In this document: positions 12,942 to 23,900 of the stretch, one piece after another | Numbering within the stretch: position 1 is the stretch's first letter | How the letters are laid out: the number at the start of each line of letters is the position of its first letter | Assembly: GCA_963281255.1 (NCBI GenBank) | Contig: OY725506.1 | Span: 186,001-250,000 of the forward strand | Direction: 5' to 3' | Source: Aphrocallistes beatrix | Taxonomy: Eukaryota > Porifera > Hexactinellida > Sceptrulophora > Aphrocallistidae | Length of the DNA stretch: 64,000 bases | Translations under genes and position numbers: made by a program | Notes under the pieces: generated by a model | What the model saw: only the letters and a program-made list of their open reading frames with translations | Told to the model about the DNA's origin: nothing | Database searches by the model: none

Positions 12942-14097
12942 AGTTGATTAGTTGATTGATTGTTTGATTTCTTTTTCTTGGAATAAACACAGGAAGAGTG
13001 GAACAAAGAAGCACAGAGAGAGTTGTTGTTCTCGACATTAAACAAACACGTTTACATACAAACAATGCCCAAGCATCCTTCACAGACTGCTCTCACATAT
13101 GTAAGTACGCTACTGAATGAACCAATAGTTAGATATTATGACCAGCTAATGGAGAGGTTTAGCCAATGCTTGGGGTAAATCTATTTATAGTAAACCCCAG
13201 AATTTTATGGCTTAAAACCGTAAAATGCCCACAGGGGACACAGTGTGATATCGCGGATGTCTCCCAGCCATTTTCTATCCAAGTGAAGCTATAAAAGTGC
13301 GAAAAAATGCCGGGAATTCTGCAGTTAAACCGAACTGACTGTGTACTATTAATATATTGTTCTATATTTAGGACCCGGCTATTATCTACACATCCCAAGA
13401 CGCAGAGAGCGACGTAGGGAAACAGCTGATTTCAGACGGTCTCCTGCTAGTGGACAGCAAGAGGCGGGATAAGAAGATGAAACAGCTGGTAGGTCTATTT
13501 ATAGAATTGTCAGAGAAAGAATTACAGTGGTAGACGATTCTATTGGCTAATGGCTTTGTACTATGTTACATGTAGAGAGCAGATAATTGAGTTTGGAGGA
13601 ATTAATTAGACGAGTCACTCTATCAGCTGAATTAGCTATGATATGCTTTTATTCTCAGATATAAATGTATTCAAATATTCATTAGCCACTTAGTGCCACT
13701 TACCTCCACCACAGGGCTACTCAGATTTAGCGCTTATTCATCATATCTCTGTATTCGGAATATTGGTTCTTAAATATTTGTGACTTCATTCCTGACTCAT
13801 TCCATTGGTTTAAAATTGATTTCCAACATATTGCATTGCATAAAAAATTGTGGCATTTCTTTCTCAGATATTTAGTTTGTTTGTGTTTACATTTAGCTTG
13901 AAGAATATCAACAAGTGGAATTGGGCGCCAAGGCTAAACACCTGAACATCTGGGAGTACGGAGACATCAGGGAAGACAACGTCCCTGAGTTCGGATATAC
14001 GCCGAAAAAAATCGTCGATAAAAAACAAGAACCAGTTCCAGTTAAAGGCGCGGCGACTAGCCAATCAGGAAAGGAGGCTACCGCGAAGAAGAAGTGA
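7366..14097 (+). CDS. SND1: SND1 / Tudor-SN (p100), 18 exons
   Basis: SND1 is a cytoplasmic and nuclear multidomain protein that binds RNA (RISC component, splicing and transcription coactivator). Exons: 7366-7528, 7630-7787, 8203-8355, 8808-8928, 8981-9053, 9220-9377, 9506-9759, 9923-10132, 10302-10502, 10627-10929, 11009-11059, 11159-11350, 11734-11966, 12127-12396, 12672-12867, 12993-13100, 13372-13488, 13897-14097. All phases join to 1053 residues, against about 910 in human. SN-like domains occupy roughly residues 107-270, 276-430, 431-598 and 616-757. The Tudor domain follows (core NEWYRAEV ... HYLDYGN, exon 15), then a split fifth SN-like domain ending WEYGDIREDNVPEFGY. Extra sequence is a ~105-residue Pro/Ala/Thr-rich N-terminus (exons 1-2) and a Lys-rich tail ending AKKK. 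The first exon is the least certain part. Confidence 0.94.
7925..7987. repeat. Small foldback in SND1 intron 2
   Basis: Two ~30-base arms (GATTATT...CACCTTCCC and GGGAAGG...AATAATC) pair around a loop of a few bases. Directly followed by a second, unrelated foldback. Likely a MITE remnant. Confidence 0.6.
7997..8103. repeat. GC-rich foldback with duplicated arm, SND1 intron 2
   Basis: The motif GCCTAATTTCCGGGACGGG appears twice in direct orientation (7999 and ~8033) and once as reverse complement ending at 8103 (CGTCCCGTCCCGGAAATTAG). The RNA could fold into two alternative hairpins. No coding capacity. Confidence 0.75.
9069..9196. repeat. (TTTG)n microsatellite, SND1 intron 5
   Basis: About 30 tetranucleotide units between exons 5 and 6, ending shortly before the acceptor at 9219. 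Confidence 0.95.
10153..10272. repeat. (AAAC)n microsatellite, SND1 intron 8
   Basis: A near-pure AAAC run filling most of the intron between 10132 and 10302. It has the opposite strand sense to the other SND1 tetranucleotide arrays. Confidence 0.95.
11637..11714. repeat. (TTTG)n microsatellite, SND1 intron 12
   Basis: TTTG repeats ending about 20 bases upstream of the exon 13 acceptor (11733). Confidence 0.95.
12602..12643. repeat. (AAAC)n microsatellite, SND1 intron 14
   Basis: A short, interrupted AAAC run upstream of the Tudor exon (12672). Confidence 0.8.
12871..12961. repeat. (GATT)n microsatellite at the SND1 exon 15 donor
   Basis: The repeat starts inside the donor itself (GTAAGTGATTGATT...) and runs for about 20 units, so the 5' splice site is fused to the array. 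Confidence 0.95.
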
Positions 14098-14911
14098 TAG
14101 TATAAATAGAGGAGATAGGCTCATTAGGTGTAATGTAGTTCAAACTCAGTAGCATTATTTATATTAGGATGTGGTGTGTTGTGTGATCTTGAGTCACTAC
14201 AGCTTTAATTCATTAAGTTTCTGCTAGTACTTGTTGTTTACTCGCGGGGATAAACGAGTTCGTTGGTTTGTTAAGATAAAATACTGCATGCAAATATAAA
14301 TGGAAGGATTGCCAACTTTATAGTAATCATAAATACATGTTTGTTTGTTTGTTTGTTTGTTTGTTTGTTTGGTCCTTGTTTGCTTTTATTTCCGCAACAT
14401 TTAAAGTTAATTTTATGACTTGTTTATATTGCGGTAGCCTTTACACACACATGTTATTATTTGTTTATTTATTCTAAACAGGTAAAAACTGAGAAACACA
14501 AATATTCGCAATTCCTGGTAGACCCAATACATATCAATGCATATCTCATTGTATCAGTGCAAGAGAGAAGCCACCAATTCCAGTGGTACATCTCTTTATA
14601 TAAATAGAACTCACTCGGTTATACAGCTTGTGTCATTCTGTGTCATTCTATTTCGGGGTATGAGTATTCCTCTGCATATTTGATTCATTACCTAGTTACC
14701 TACGATTGCACAACTGAGGTTTCCTAATTTTAGTTATTGTGTAGTTAATTATAGTCTCTAGACTCTTGTGAAGTTCTTTAGTATAAATTTAATGAAAATA
14801 GAAAAATGTTTTGGTATTGTGTCAGATCATTGGAAGTTGTTTGCATTTTGTTATTAACGTTGGTTATAAGGTGAATTCAATTGGTTAGTTCCATATTGTA
14901 GCTATTTAGAG
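14098..14911. promoter_or_regulatory. SND1 3' flank and SBNO 5' flank
   Basis: An 814-base interval between two genes on the same strand. It has a (TTTG)n run at 14338-14371 and no open frame of note. It should contain the SND1 3' UTR and the SBNO promoter, but I cannot place either boundary. AT-rich TATAAATAG-like motifs occur at about 14101 and 14599. Confidence 0.5.
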
Positions 14912-17900
14912 ATGGATAAGTTTTTCTCGCTTCCTGGAATAGAAGAGTCTTCACCAGAAAATTTAGTTTCTCAAGACAACATTCCAATGAACTACTTGGA
15001 TACGCAATCTCTAGTAAGTTATGCTAACATAATATCTAAATAATTACGTTATGATAATATTTTCACACCTATTTAAGACGTTATTTATATTTATCTATAC
15101 AGATAGCTCATCACATTGTTAGATATGTTGTATTGAAATCCAGTGTTTATTGATAAACAACTCGTTTAATCTCAACTCTTCTGTCCTTGCGCCATTCGTT
15201 TGAGTAATTTGGTATGTCTGTATGTATGCAGCAAACAAGGGTATTATGAAATTCCATACTTGTCAACCTCTGCAAGGAAAAAGCTGGACATAAGTAGGAT
15301 TTTAGTGGGACATTACTTTCAACTTATGTCCGAAAAAGTGGGACAGTTGGCAAGTATCTAATTCAAATATGTATTGTGGTGGGAGAGCATTATGCTAACT
15401 CATCCACTTCTTTTCTTCCATTAATATCTGGATAACCTAAGCTTATGTTCTGGCAGAAAATATTTTGTATTAGCTTCTATGTGTGAGAGCTATTCCGGTC
15501 CTGCCAAAAGTGACCCGATTAAGCTGTTGGCCAGATTAAACAGTGACCCTATTAAGCGGAGTCGACTGTATTTCGGTTAATAAGGTTCTCCGCTTAATCG
15601 GACCAAAATGTCCTCTGGCCGATGTGGTCTTAAAGCGGAGTCGACTGTATTCACTGAATAGAACTTCAAGGATTCCTTTCTTAGTGCCAGCCGCAGACAG
15701 ACATGACATTCGAGTACTTCATGTCTGAGTTATCTGACAGCGTCATGCTGCCCAATCAGGAGATGAGCAATCTCGGAGATGACTTAGTCACGTACGTGGA
15801 GCAGTTCTCTAAAGAAATACAGGAGCCGTGCTCTTCCCTTCCAGCCAATCACAGCGCGCTCTCCGCGCCTATTCTAGACGTGCCAGACTCTGAATTCTCA
15901 TTGGCTAATATCGTCGGGACAGGTTCTACTTCAGAGCTCTTGGCGCCTCTTTTATCTCCAGCTGATAACTTTGCATCCGTTTTGGGAAGTCCGTTGATTT
16001 TTGAAGAAAGCGATATTCTGAATTCCAACGAGCCTGTTCTGTGTCCAGGGAATAATATTGCTATTGCATTGGAGAATTCTCAAAATGTGGAAACTCCAGA
16101 AATTCTAGATCCGGAAAACAACAATATAGAACTCAATAATGACGATAATGCACCAAATAGTGGAGGTATAGAAACTGTTTCCCCAGAATCAAATGATGAG
16201 ATTAGATCGCCAGGATTTGTGGAAGATAGGGAAACGGGAAAGAGAAGAAATAAACAAGAGTTAGAAAGTAAGTATTTATATTTCTAATAATTTTGACAGA
16301 TCCATTCCATTTTTCTTAATTTCTTTATTTAAATTATTATTTTATTCGGATTATTTTTATAGAAAATGAAACCGAAGAGAATATTGGCTCAGATTCTGAA
16401 TCCCAAACTTCTGATTCGTCAGTTCCTAAACGCCAAACGCGCTCTCAAGCTCAGCAGCAGAAAATCACTCAAAAACAGAGGCCAGCTCCTCCCAAGAGAA
16501 ACAGGCCTACCTTAGTTTCCCCGCCTCGCACGCGGAATGCAGCTAAATATAGAATACAGACCCGGAGTAAAAAGGCGGTGAAATGTGCAGATTTATTTTT
16601 AGAACAAAAGCCGAAGCTTGAAAAGCTAATTCGCCGAAGTTTCAGACTTAATAGAGACTCCAAGTCTAATAATGTTATTATTTCTCCAAAGATATCTGAA
16701 AATAATCCCGCTAAAGTTACTAAAAATAAATCGAAAGGTGTTAAAGCGAATAAAATATCAGAAAATATTGTTCAAGTAAAAGAAGAGAAGATTGAAGAGA
16801 ATTCTTCCATTTTGGATGAAAATCTAAAAATTGGTTCAGATCAGGATTTGGAGAATATATCCTCCCTGGATACCAATTCAAGTTCAAGAATGTTGGATTG
16901 CAAGATTAATATAGTTCCTTGTTCTCCGAGGACGCCGAAGAAAACAGAGAGTGCCCCAAAACAGGTAGTTAGTGCAAATGGACTATGGACATAAAATAGA
17001 ATTAACTTGCAAGTGGAAATTGTGTTTTAATTTGTCATTTTCTTCTTTCATAAATTTGGTATTTATTAAAGTGATTAAGAGTTCTTAGCGAATCAAATAC
17101 AGTGTCAACAAGAAATATCTTTTCAGAACACAGCTCGAAATGCTAAGTCATTCTATTTTGAAATAATATATTCAATTCTTAATGCCAGTGGAAATTATAT
17201 GGTATATTGGTGTCAATCAGAACTCCAAAAAAGCAAAGATTAAATATTTTTCTTAAAAAGAATTTTTTCAAGTGCTAATGACTTTTCTAGAAAAGTAGTT
17301 TTTATATAATAATACTGTTATTTACACTTTGAAAATAGAATTTCCAACCATTTTAAATACAAATATTTACTAAATGATATGTGGAGTCTCATAAACAAAT
17401 TGAACGAACTTTGTTAAGGAAACCATCACAAAATTTCAATGTAAAATCTTTTAAAATTTCCAGAGTCTGATTTATGAAAACTGCCACTTCTAGGTGTCAG
17501 AAGAATCCCCTTTAAAAACCACCCATTCCCACTCACGCCGTAAATTGCAATTCACACCAGACGACACCTACAATAGGTACGTGCCACCTCTACCCGCCCC
17601 TCCGACACCTCTCAAACGCAAGAGAGGGCGACCACGAAAAGTGTCGGAGTCAAAAGCCGAAGTGGCAGTGAGGAGGAGGAGGAGTAGGAGACCAGTCCAG
17701 GACAAGGAGAGGAATCCAGAGAATGAGAACGAAACCTATCTCCCTTCTAGTTCTGAGAATACTGACACTGGTGAGTATAGACAAGAGGTGGAGGAGTGTT
17801 TAACCCAGCTTGTTATGTCGCAAGATCATCCATGGTTTTACTACAAGCTTAACACTGACATCCAATAATGAGATATTCTTTTTTATAATATTTATAGTAC

Positions 17901-20900
17901 AATTTATCCACAAAAAATAGGAGACATTACTATAAATTCATATCCGAGAGCTCGCATAGAATATCCATGGTATTGTTGTAAGGTACGATACGATAGTGTT
18001 TCTCATACTTTCCAACTGTCCCCGTTTTTGGCGGGACGTCCCGCTTTTTCGGACAAATGTTGAAAGTAATGTCCCGCGAAAACGTCCCAATTGTCCCGCA
18101 TTTCAGTGTATAGAACTGAAGCAAATATACTATGTCCCGCTAAAAACTACTTATTTCCCGCTAAAATCGTATTTATTTCCCGCTAAAACCTACTTATTTC
18201 CCGCTAAAATCTACTTAAGTCCCGCCTTTTTCCTTGGAGGTTGACATGTATGGTTACCATATGCGTGAATTGGTATGTTGTAGATTCTGAATCTGAGGAG
18301 AGGGATCAAAGCTACGGGAGAGGGAGGTGTCAAAAGAATAAACCACTTCCCACCAGGAGACCAGGCAGACCACCCACGGTCTCCACCAAACCCAGACCTC
18401 CTAGCCTCCATTCTGATGAAGAAGGTGTGAAATTAGTGTCACTCTTCTACTCACAATTCCCATCAATCTGATTGGCTGTTTGTTTAGTTTCGGATGAAGA
18501 CATCCTGTCAGGAGAATCTCGTCCAATCACCTTCTACTCTAGCTACAGACCCTCGCGGCTAAATTTAGGTTACCCGCACCCAGACCCAATCGTGGAGACC
18601 TCCTCGCTCTCAAGTGTCACCTCACCCAACATCTGGTTCGACCTGTCCCTGCCCAACGAGGTCCTAGCAACCAACTCCCTCTCAGATATGCAGCTTGAAG
18701 CAGTGGTGTATGCGTGTCAGCAGCACTGTAACATCCTCAGCAATGGAGACAGGGCGGGATTCCTCATAGGAGATGGGGCCGGCGTTGGGAAGGGAAGGAT
18801 AGTGGCAGGTAGGCTGGGACACAGTGTTCTATTTATAGAACATTTAGAAACGATTTTGACCGTTTCTCATTGGCTAATCTCACACAAAATCCAGACTTGA
18901 CCAGTCAGAAAAGTGGATTTTGTATCATAGATTTCTAAAATTCCACAGCTGTGAAAAATGGCGCTAAATTTTGCTAACTCATTTCCGATAAGTCATTTTG
19001 GGCGGGGAAACCTTAGAAGTGCTATAAATAGAAATGAGGTAATTTTAACACCTATAGCTGCACCCCTTAGGAATAATCTATCAGAACTATCTGGAGGGAA
19101 AGAAGAAAGCTCTATGGCTGAGTGTGTCTAACGATCTGAGGTACGATGCTATGCGGGATTTGAGAGATATAGGCGCTAATAGAGTGTCACTGCATCCTCT
19201 TAACAAGTTCAAATATGGGAAAATTAGCGGGAAAAGGAACGGAAATGTGAAGAAAGGTGTGATCTTCTCCACCTACTCCTCTCTCATTAGTGGATCAGCT
19301 GCCAGTGGAAAGTACAGGACAAGGTCACTTAAAATGCTATTAAATATTCATATTTTCACACCATTAAACCTTCAAAGATATTAATTAAGAACATTCTCTC
19401 CACCAATCAAACTCTTCTTCTATTTATAGACTGAGTCAGATACTCCATTGGTTGGGTCCTCATTTCGAAGGTGTGATTGTCCTGGATGAGTGTCACAGAG
19501 CAAAGAATTTGTTCCCCACCAGCGCTTCCATGCGACCATCCAAGACCGGAAATGTGGTATTGGAACTACAGCGGAGGTTAGTTCCAATTACGAACTCTTG
19601 TGTTTGATTGGAGAATGACACTTATAAGTGTCACTGCCACTATACCACTCTGCCACTCTACCACTATGCCATTATGTTACTATACCACTCTGCCACCTTG
19701 TTTTAGACTCCCGAAGGCTCGGATCGTCTACTGTAGCGCCACTGGGGCATCGGAACCTAAGCACATGGCGTACATGGTGAGACTGGGGCTGTGGGGACAA
19801 GGCACTCAGTTCCAAACATTCCAAGAGTTCAATCGTGCTGTCGAGAAGGGAGGAGTGGGAGCTATGGAACTTGTTGCCATGGATATGAAACTGAGAGGTA
19901 GGAATTTTTTACTTTATAGAAATTTTTAAATCAAAATGTTCCCCGGTTGATATATTGATCCAATTATATTATTGAAGAGTGAAAATATGTTTAATTACGT
20001 ATAAAATATATATACTATGAACATCAGTTTTCTCCAATTAATGGAACATAATTTTGTTTGTGTTTATTTTGCAATTTAAACACACTACTTTTCGTAAACA
20101 ATCTTCTCACTGCGCTTACAAACACTGACAAGTGTAACCAAAGCGAAACCCCAAACAGGAGGGAGAGAAACAAAATGTTTACAAGACGTAATACGTTATT
20201 CAGCAATTTATCTTCCGAAGTAATTTTCCCTTTTGTCTCCTTTGTCTCTTTTGTCTGAATATGATTAATACATTCTAGGGTCGCTAAAATCAGGTACACG
20301 AGACCTAAAATTAAAGCTACTAAGTATAGAATTGAACCTCTCTTGAAGTCTCGACACATTTTGATGAGTTTTCTGTGCAATGTTATGTCCTCAAAGTACG
20401 CATCCATTTTCCTCCAGACTAGTTTAAGGTAAAGTTTTCTACTCAGAACTGAGTATACAACAATTTGGTTTACGAAGACACATATGTAGAATACACGGTG
20501 AAAGAACTTCAAATGTTCGAAACCGAGATGTTTCAGAACTGGAATAAAGCAAATAATTGGGACAAGTTGAACGAAAATCCAAAAGAAGAGGACTTTTTCT
20601 CTGAATTCCACTTCTCTCTTTACGCTGTACGCCTTGCTGAGGTAGGAAGTTAGGATGCATACCAATGAGCCGACAAGGGTGATCAGTATGAGTGGCAAAC
20701 TCGCTGATATGATTCGCACATAGTCTCCGCTATTGTGTTCGTCCTTGTCATTTTTCTCATACCAATAGAAACTTTTTACCACTGACCAAACCCATATTGT
20801 CAAATGCATGTTTATCTCTAAAAACGAAATGATGGATATCAACGTTGATTTGACAAATTCTACTTTGCAATTTGTCAGAATTTCGTTTTGGTTGTGGTTT

Positions 20901-23900
20901 CTGGGATCTTTATAAGAGCGAATCTTCAAAGTAACGAAATAGGACTTCCTTACATAGTAAACCAGCCATAGACTTCCCAAACCCATTATCACGAGTGATA
21001 ATATTAGGTTGATGAAGGTGAATACATAAATAGTTATGTGTATCCCTGAGTAGTTCTCAAAAAAATAGTGTCTGTGAAATAGAATCATTGTTGCTTTTTG
21101 AGCTCTGTTGTTATTGTTGTTTATATACTTTTCACAAACAAAAGACTACAGGAAATTCTGCGAGGGGATAGATTACAAGTCTAATAGTTTATAAATATTG
21201 AAACTGAGTATTGGATAAGCCCAATACATTGAAAGTTATGACAAAGTCCTTACAATTTCTCCGATAACTTTCCTGGGAAACTAGTAGATAATATGAGTAA
21301 TGGGAGTATTTCAGAGATAGCACTTATTTATAGTAATTAGCTGTCTACCGTTTCTTATAATAAAAATGAGCTATTTCTATTGAAAAATGCAATCAATTCT
21401 ATGTAATGTAAGTAAATAGTGATGATGTGCAGCAAATTAACCTGTGGCTATATTAATACTGAATGTTTGTAAGGTTAATCTTTGCATTTTTTAATTTGGA
21501 CAGATCACTATATGAGCCAACTCGTGCTTCACATTTTGTGTATGTCTCCCTAGAGCATTTTTCCATGATATCTGTACCACAAGATATGTTCTGTGGATCT
21601 ATAGCGCTCTTTCAACATGTGGGTGACAAATGGATAGATGTACTTATTTGATATATAGATACATGGTTAAACATAATATATGTGTGTTGTGAGAACTAAT
21701 TCTTTATTTTGCTTTCAATTTTCTTGATTCTGGCTTGATATGATTGTTCCTTTGCATTCCATTTCTCTTTCATTTCATTTTTGAATTCCTCAACTATTCT
21801 TTCCTGTGCAATGTTCAATGCTTTCTTAATTTTTTCAGGAGGTAACTTCTTAAAAATCGCCGTTATATCTTCTTCACTTTCTTTATTTCCAGTTTCGTTC
21901 TCAACCTCCTTACTCTCTGGAACAATTTCTTTACTCTCCGGAACAATTTCTTTACTGTCGGACACAATTTCTTTGTGGTCTATTATTGGTGGAGGTATGG
22001 GTTGAGGGTTAATGAATTTATCGAAAAAGGACCCAGGAACGGCTTCGTCCAGTGGAGCTATCTTCATTGCGGATAAATCTGGCAGTTTCTCAATCTCTAT
22101 CTACAAAATTGATAAACTAAACACATTTATTCTAAATCAGCTGTTTTCCTGAATAGTTTATTTGAGGTCTAAAATATGCAGTGGTTCACTTTTTACTTTT
22201 CTATTTATAGTCTTTATATGGCTTCATAGAAATATCTTAAGCCAGAAATGACGAACATACTCCTGGTAAACTTAAATAAACAAGCATTTTTGCAAAATTC
22301 CACTTACATATAACAAACCACTAAATTTAGAATTTAAACCTGTCTAGGACCAAAAATAAAAATTCAGCGGTTTTCAACCTTTTTGGGCAGTGGACCCCCT
22401 ATAAAAAAATTTCCTATGTTCTGTGGACCCCCTCCTATTAACATTAACACAAAATTTCAAAACCTGTGGACCCCCTGATATCTTATGTGGACCACTAAGG
22501 GGTCCATGGACCCCAGGTTGGGAACCACTGCTCCATCATCAGAATTCCAGAGACCGGATTAACCCCAAAATTCCCACTTACTTCTTCAGAATGCACTTCC
22601 TCTTCTCTCTCCTCCGTGAGTACAAATCTATACAACTCAAAATGTTGTATCAGAGATATACTCACGAATTCGATCATATTCTTCACCACTTCTTCTCTCA
22701 TCCCACTCAACCCCCCGGTATATCCCTCCACGCCCACTCCTTTCAGTTGATCTTCCAGTTCTGACAAGATTCCTTCTTTAGTTGCGCTTTCTTGTTCAAG
22801 GAAATGAAAGAGATCATATATCAACCCTAGAAACAGATATATCTCTTCGGTATGCATGCCTTGGTTGGTAGACCAGGAGAAAGCGAAAAGTAAGAAATCC
22901 CTTTCAATTTTGCTTCTCATATCCGTCTTTGGGTCTCGAGGCAAGCTAATGAGTTGTGTGAATTTCTCACATAAAGTGTCGGGGCTGTCAGAAAGTGGCA
23001 CTAAACCATCGATTGCTTCCAGTGAGAGTAATTGTGTCGGAGATTCCAGCTGGATTGGCTCAGGCTTGGAGAGAATTGGCTCAACCGGCACTGGCGAGGA
23101 AGTTACGTGTTTGGTTGGAGACGTTCGCTTCATTTTGAATGGTTTATAGCGCTTATTTTGAATAATTCAATTACTTTGTAAGAAAGATATAAATTATGGG
23201 TTATTTTAAATTGTCATTTCCTTGTATAGAATTCATAATCACATTTTAAACATTGGAAATTTACTTTTTTAGCAAATTTTTTGAAATTCGGAGAAATAAA
23301 GGGTTTACTCAAAATTGGTTGCTAACATACAATCTTCTTATAAGTAAAATTCCTAATATTATAATGTGGCTATATTTAGGTTTATACGTGTCTCGTCAGT
23401 TGAGTTTCAGTGGTGTGCAGTTCCAGATGCACGAAGTACCACTAACAGCTGAGTACATAAAGGTGTACGATATGTCGTGCGAATTCTGGGTCGACTGCAA
23501 ACAGAAGTTCCTTGAAGCAATGGATCTGCTCTCTTTTGATAACAGAAAAGTGAAGGGAGTGATGGCGCTCTTTTGGGCAGCACACCAACGTTTCTTCAAA
23601 TACCTCTGCATCGCTTCCAAAGTTAGTCACACTGATCTCTGGTTACCGAAACTGGGGCGACTTTGGCCCTAAGAGGTTGCTTTGTCCCACAATAGCAATT
23701 TTAATAAAATAAACTCAAACTTATGAATCAACATTGATAATTTATTGAATGAAACTCTCAATATAGCCAAAGGTATTTAAACCGCAATATAAGTTTGAGT
23801 ATATTTTATTAAAATTGCTATTGTGGGACTAAGCAACCTCTTAGGGCCATTGTCGCCCCAGTTTACGGTATTTATATTATTTATTCTGATTTAACATTAT

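Noticed and set aside
22423-22764. 113-residue plus frame in the CFAP119-like locus
   Set aside because: It crosses the hAT MITE and the antisense of a better-supported exon; no start or family.
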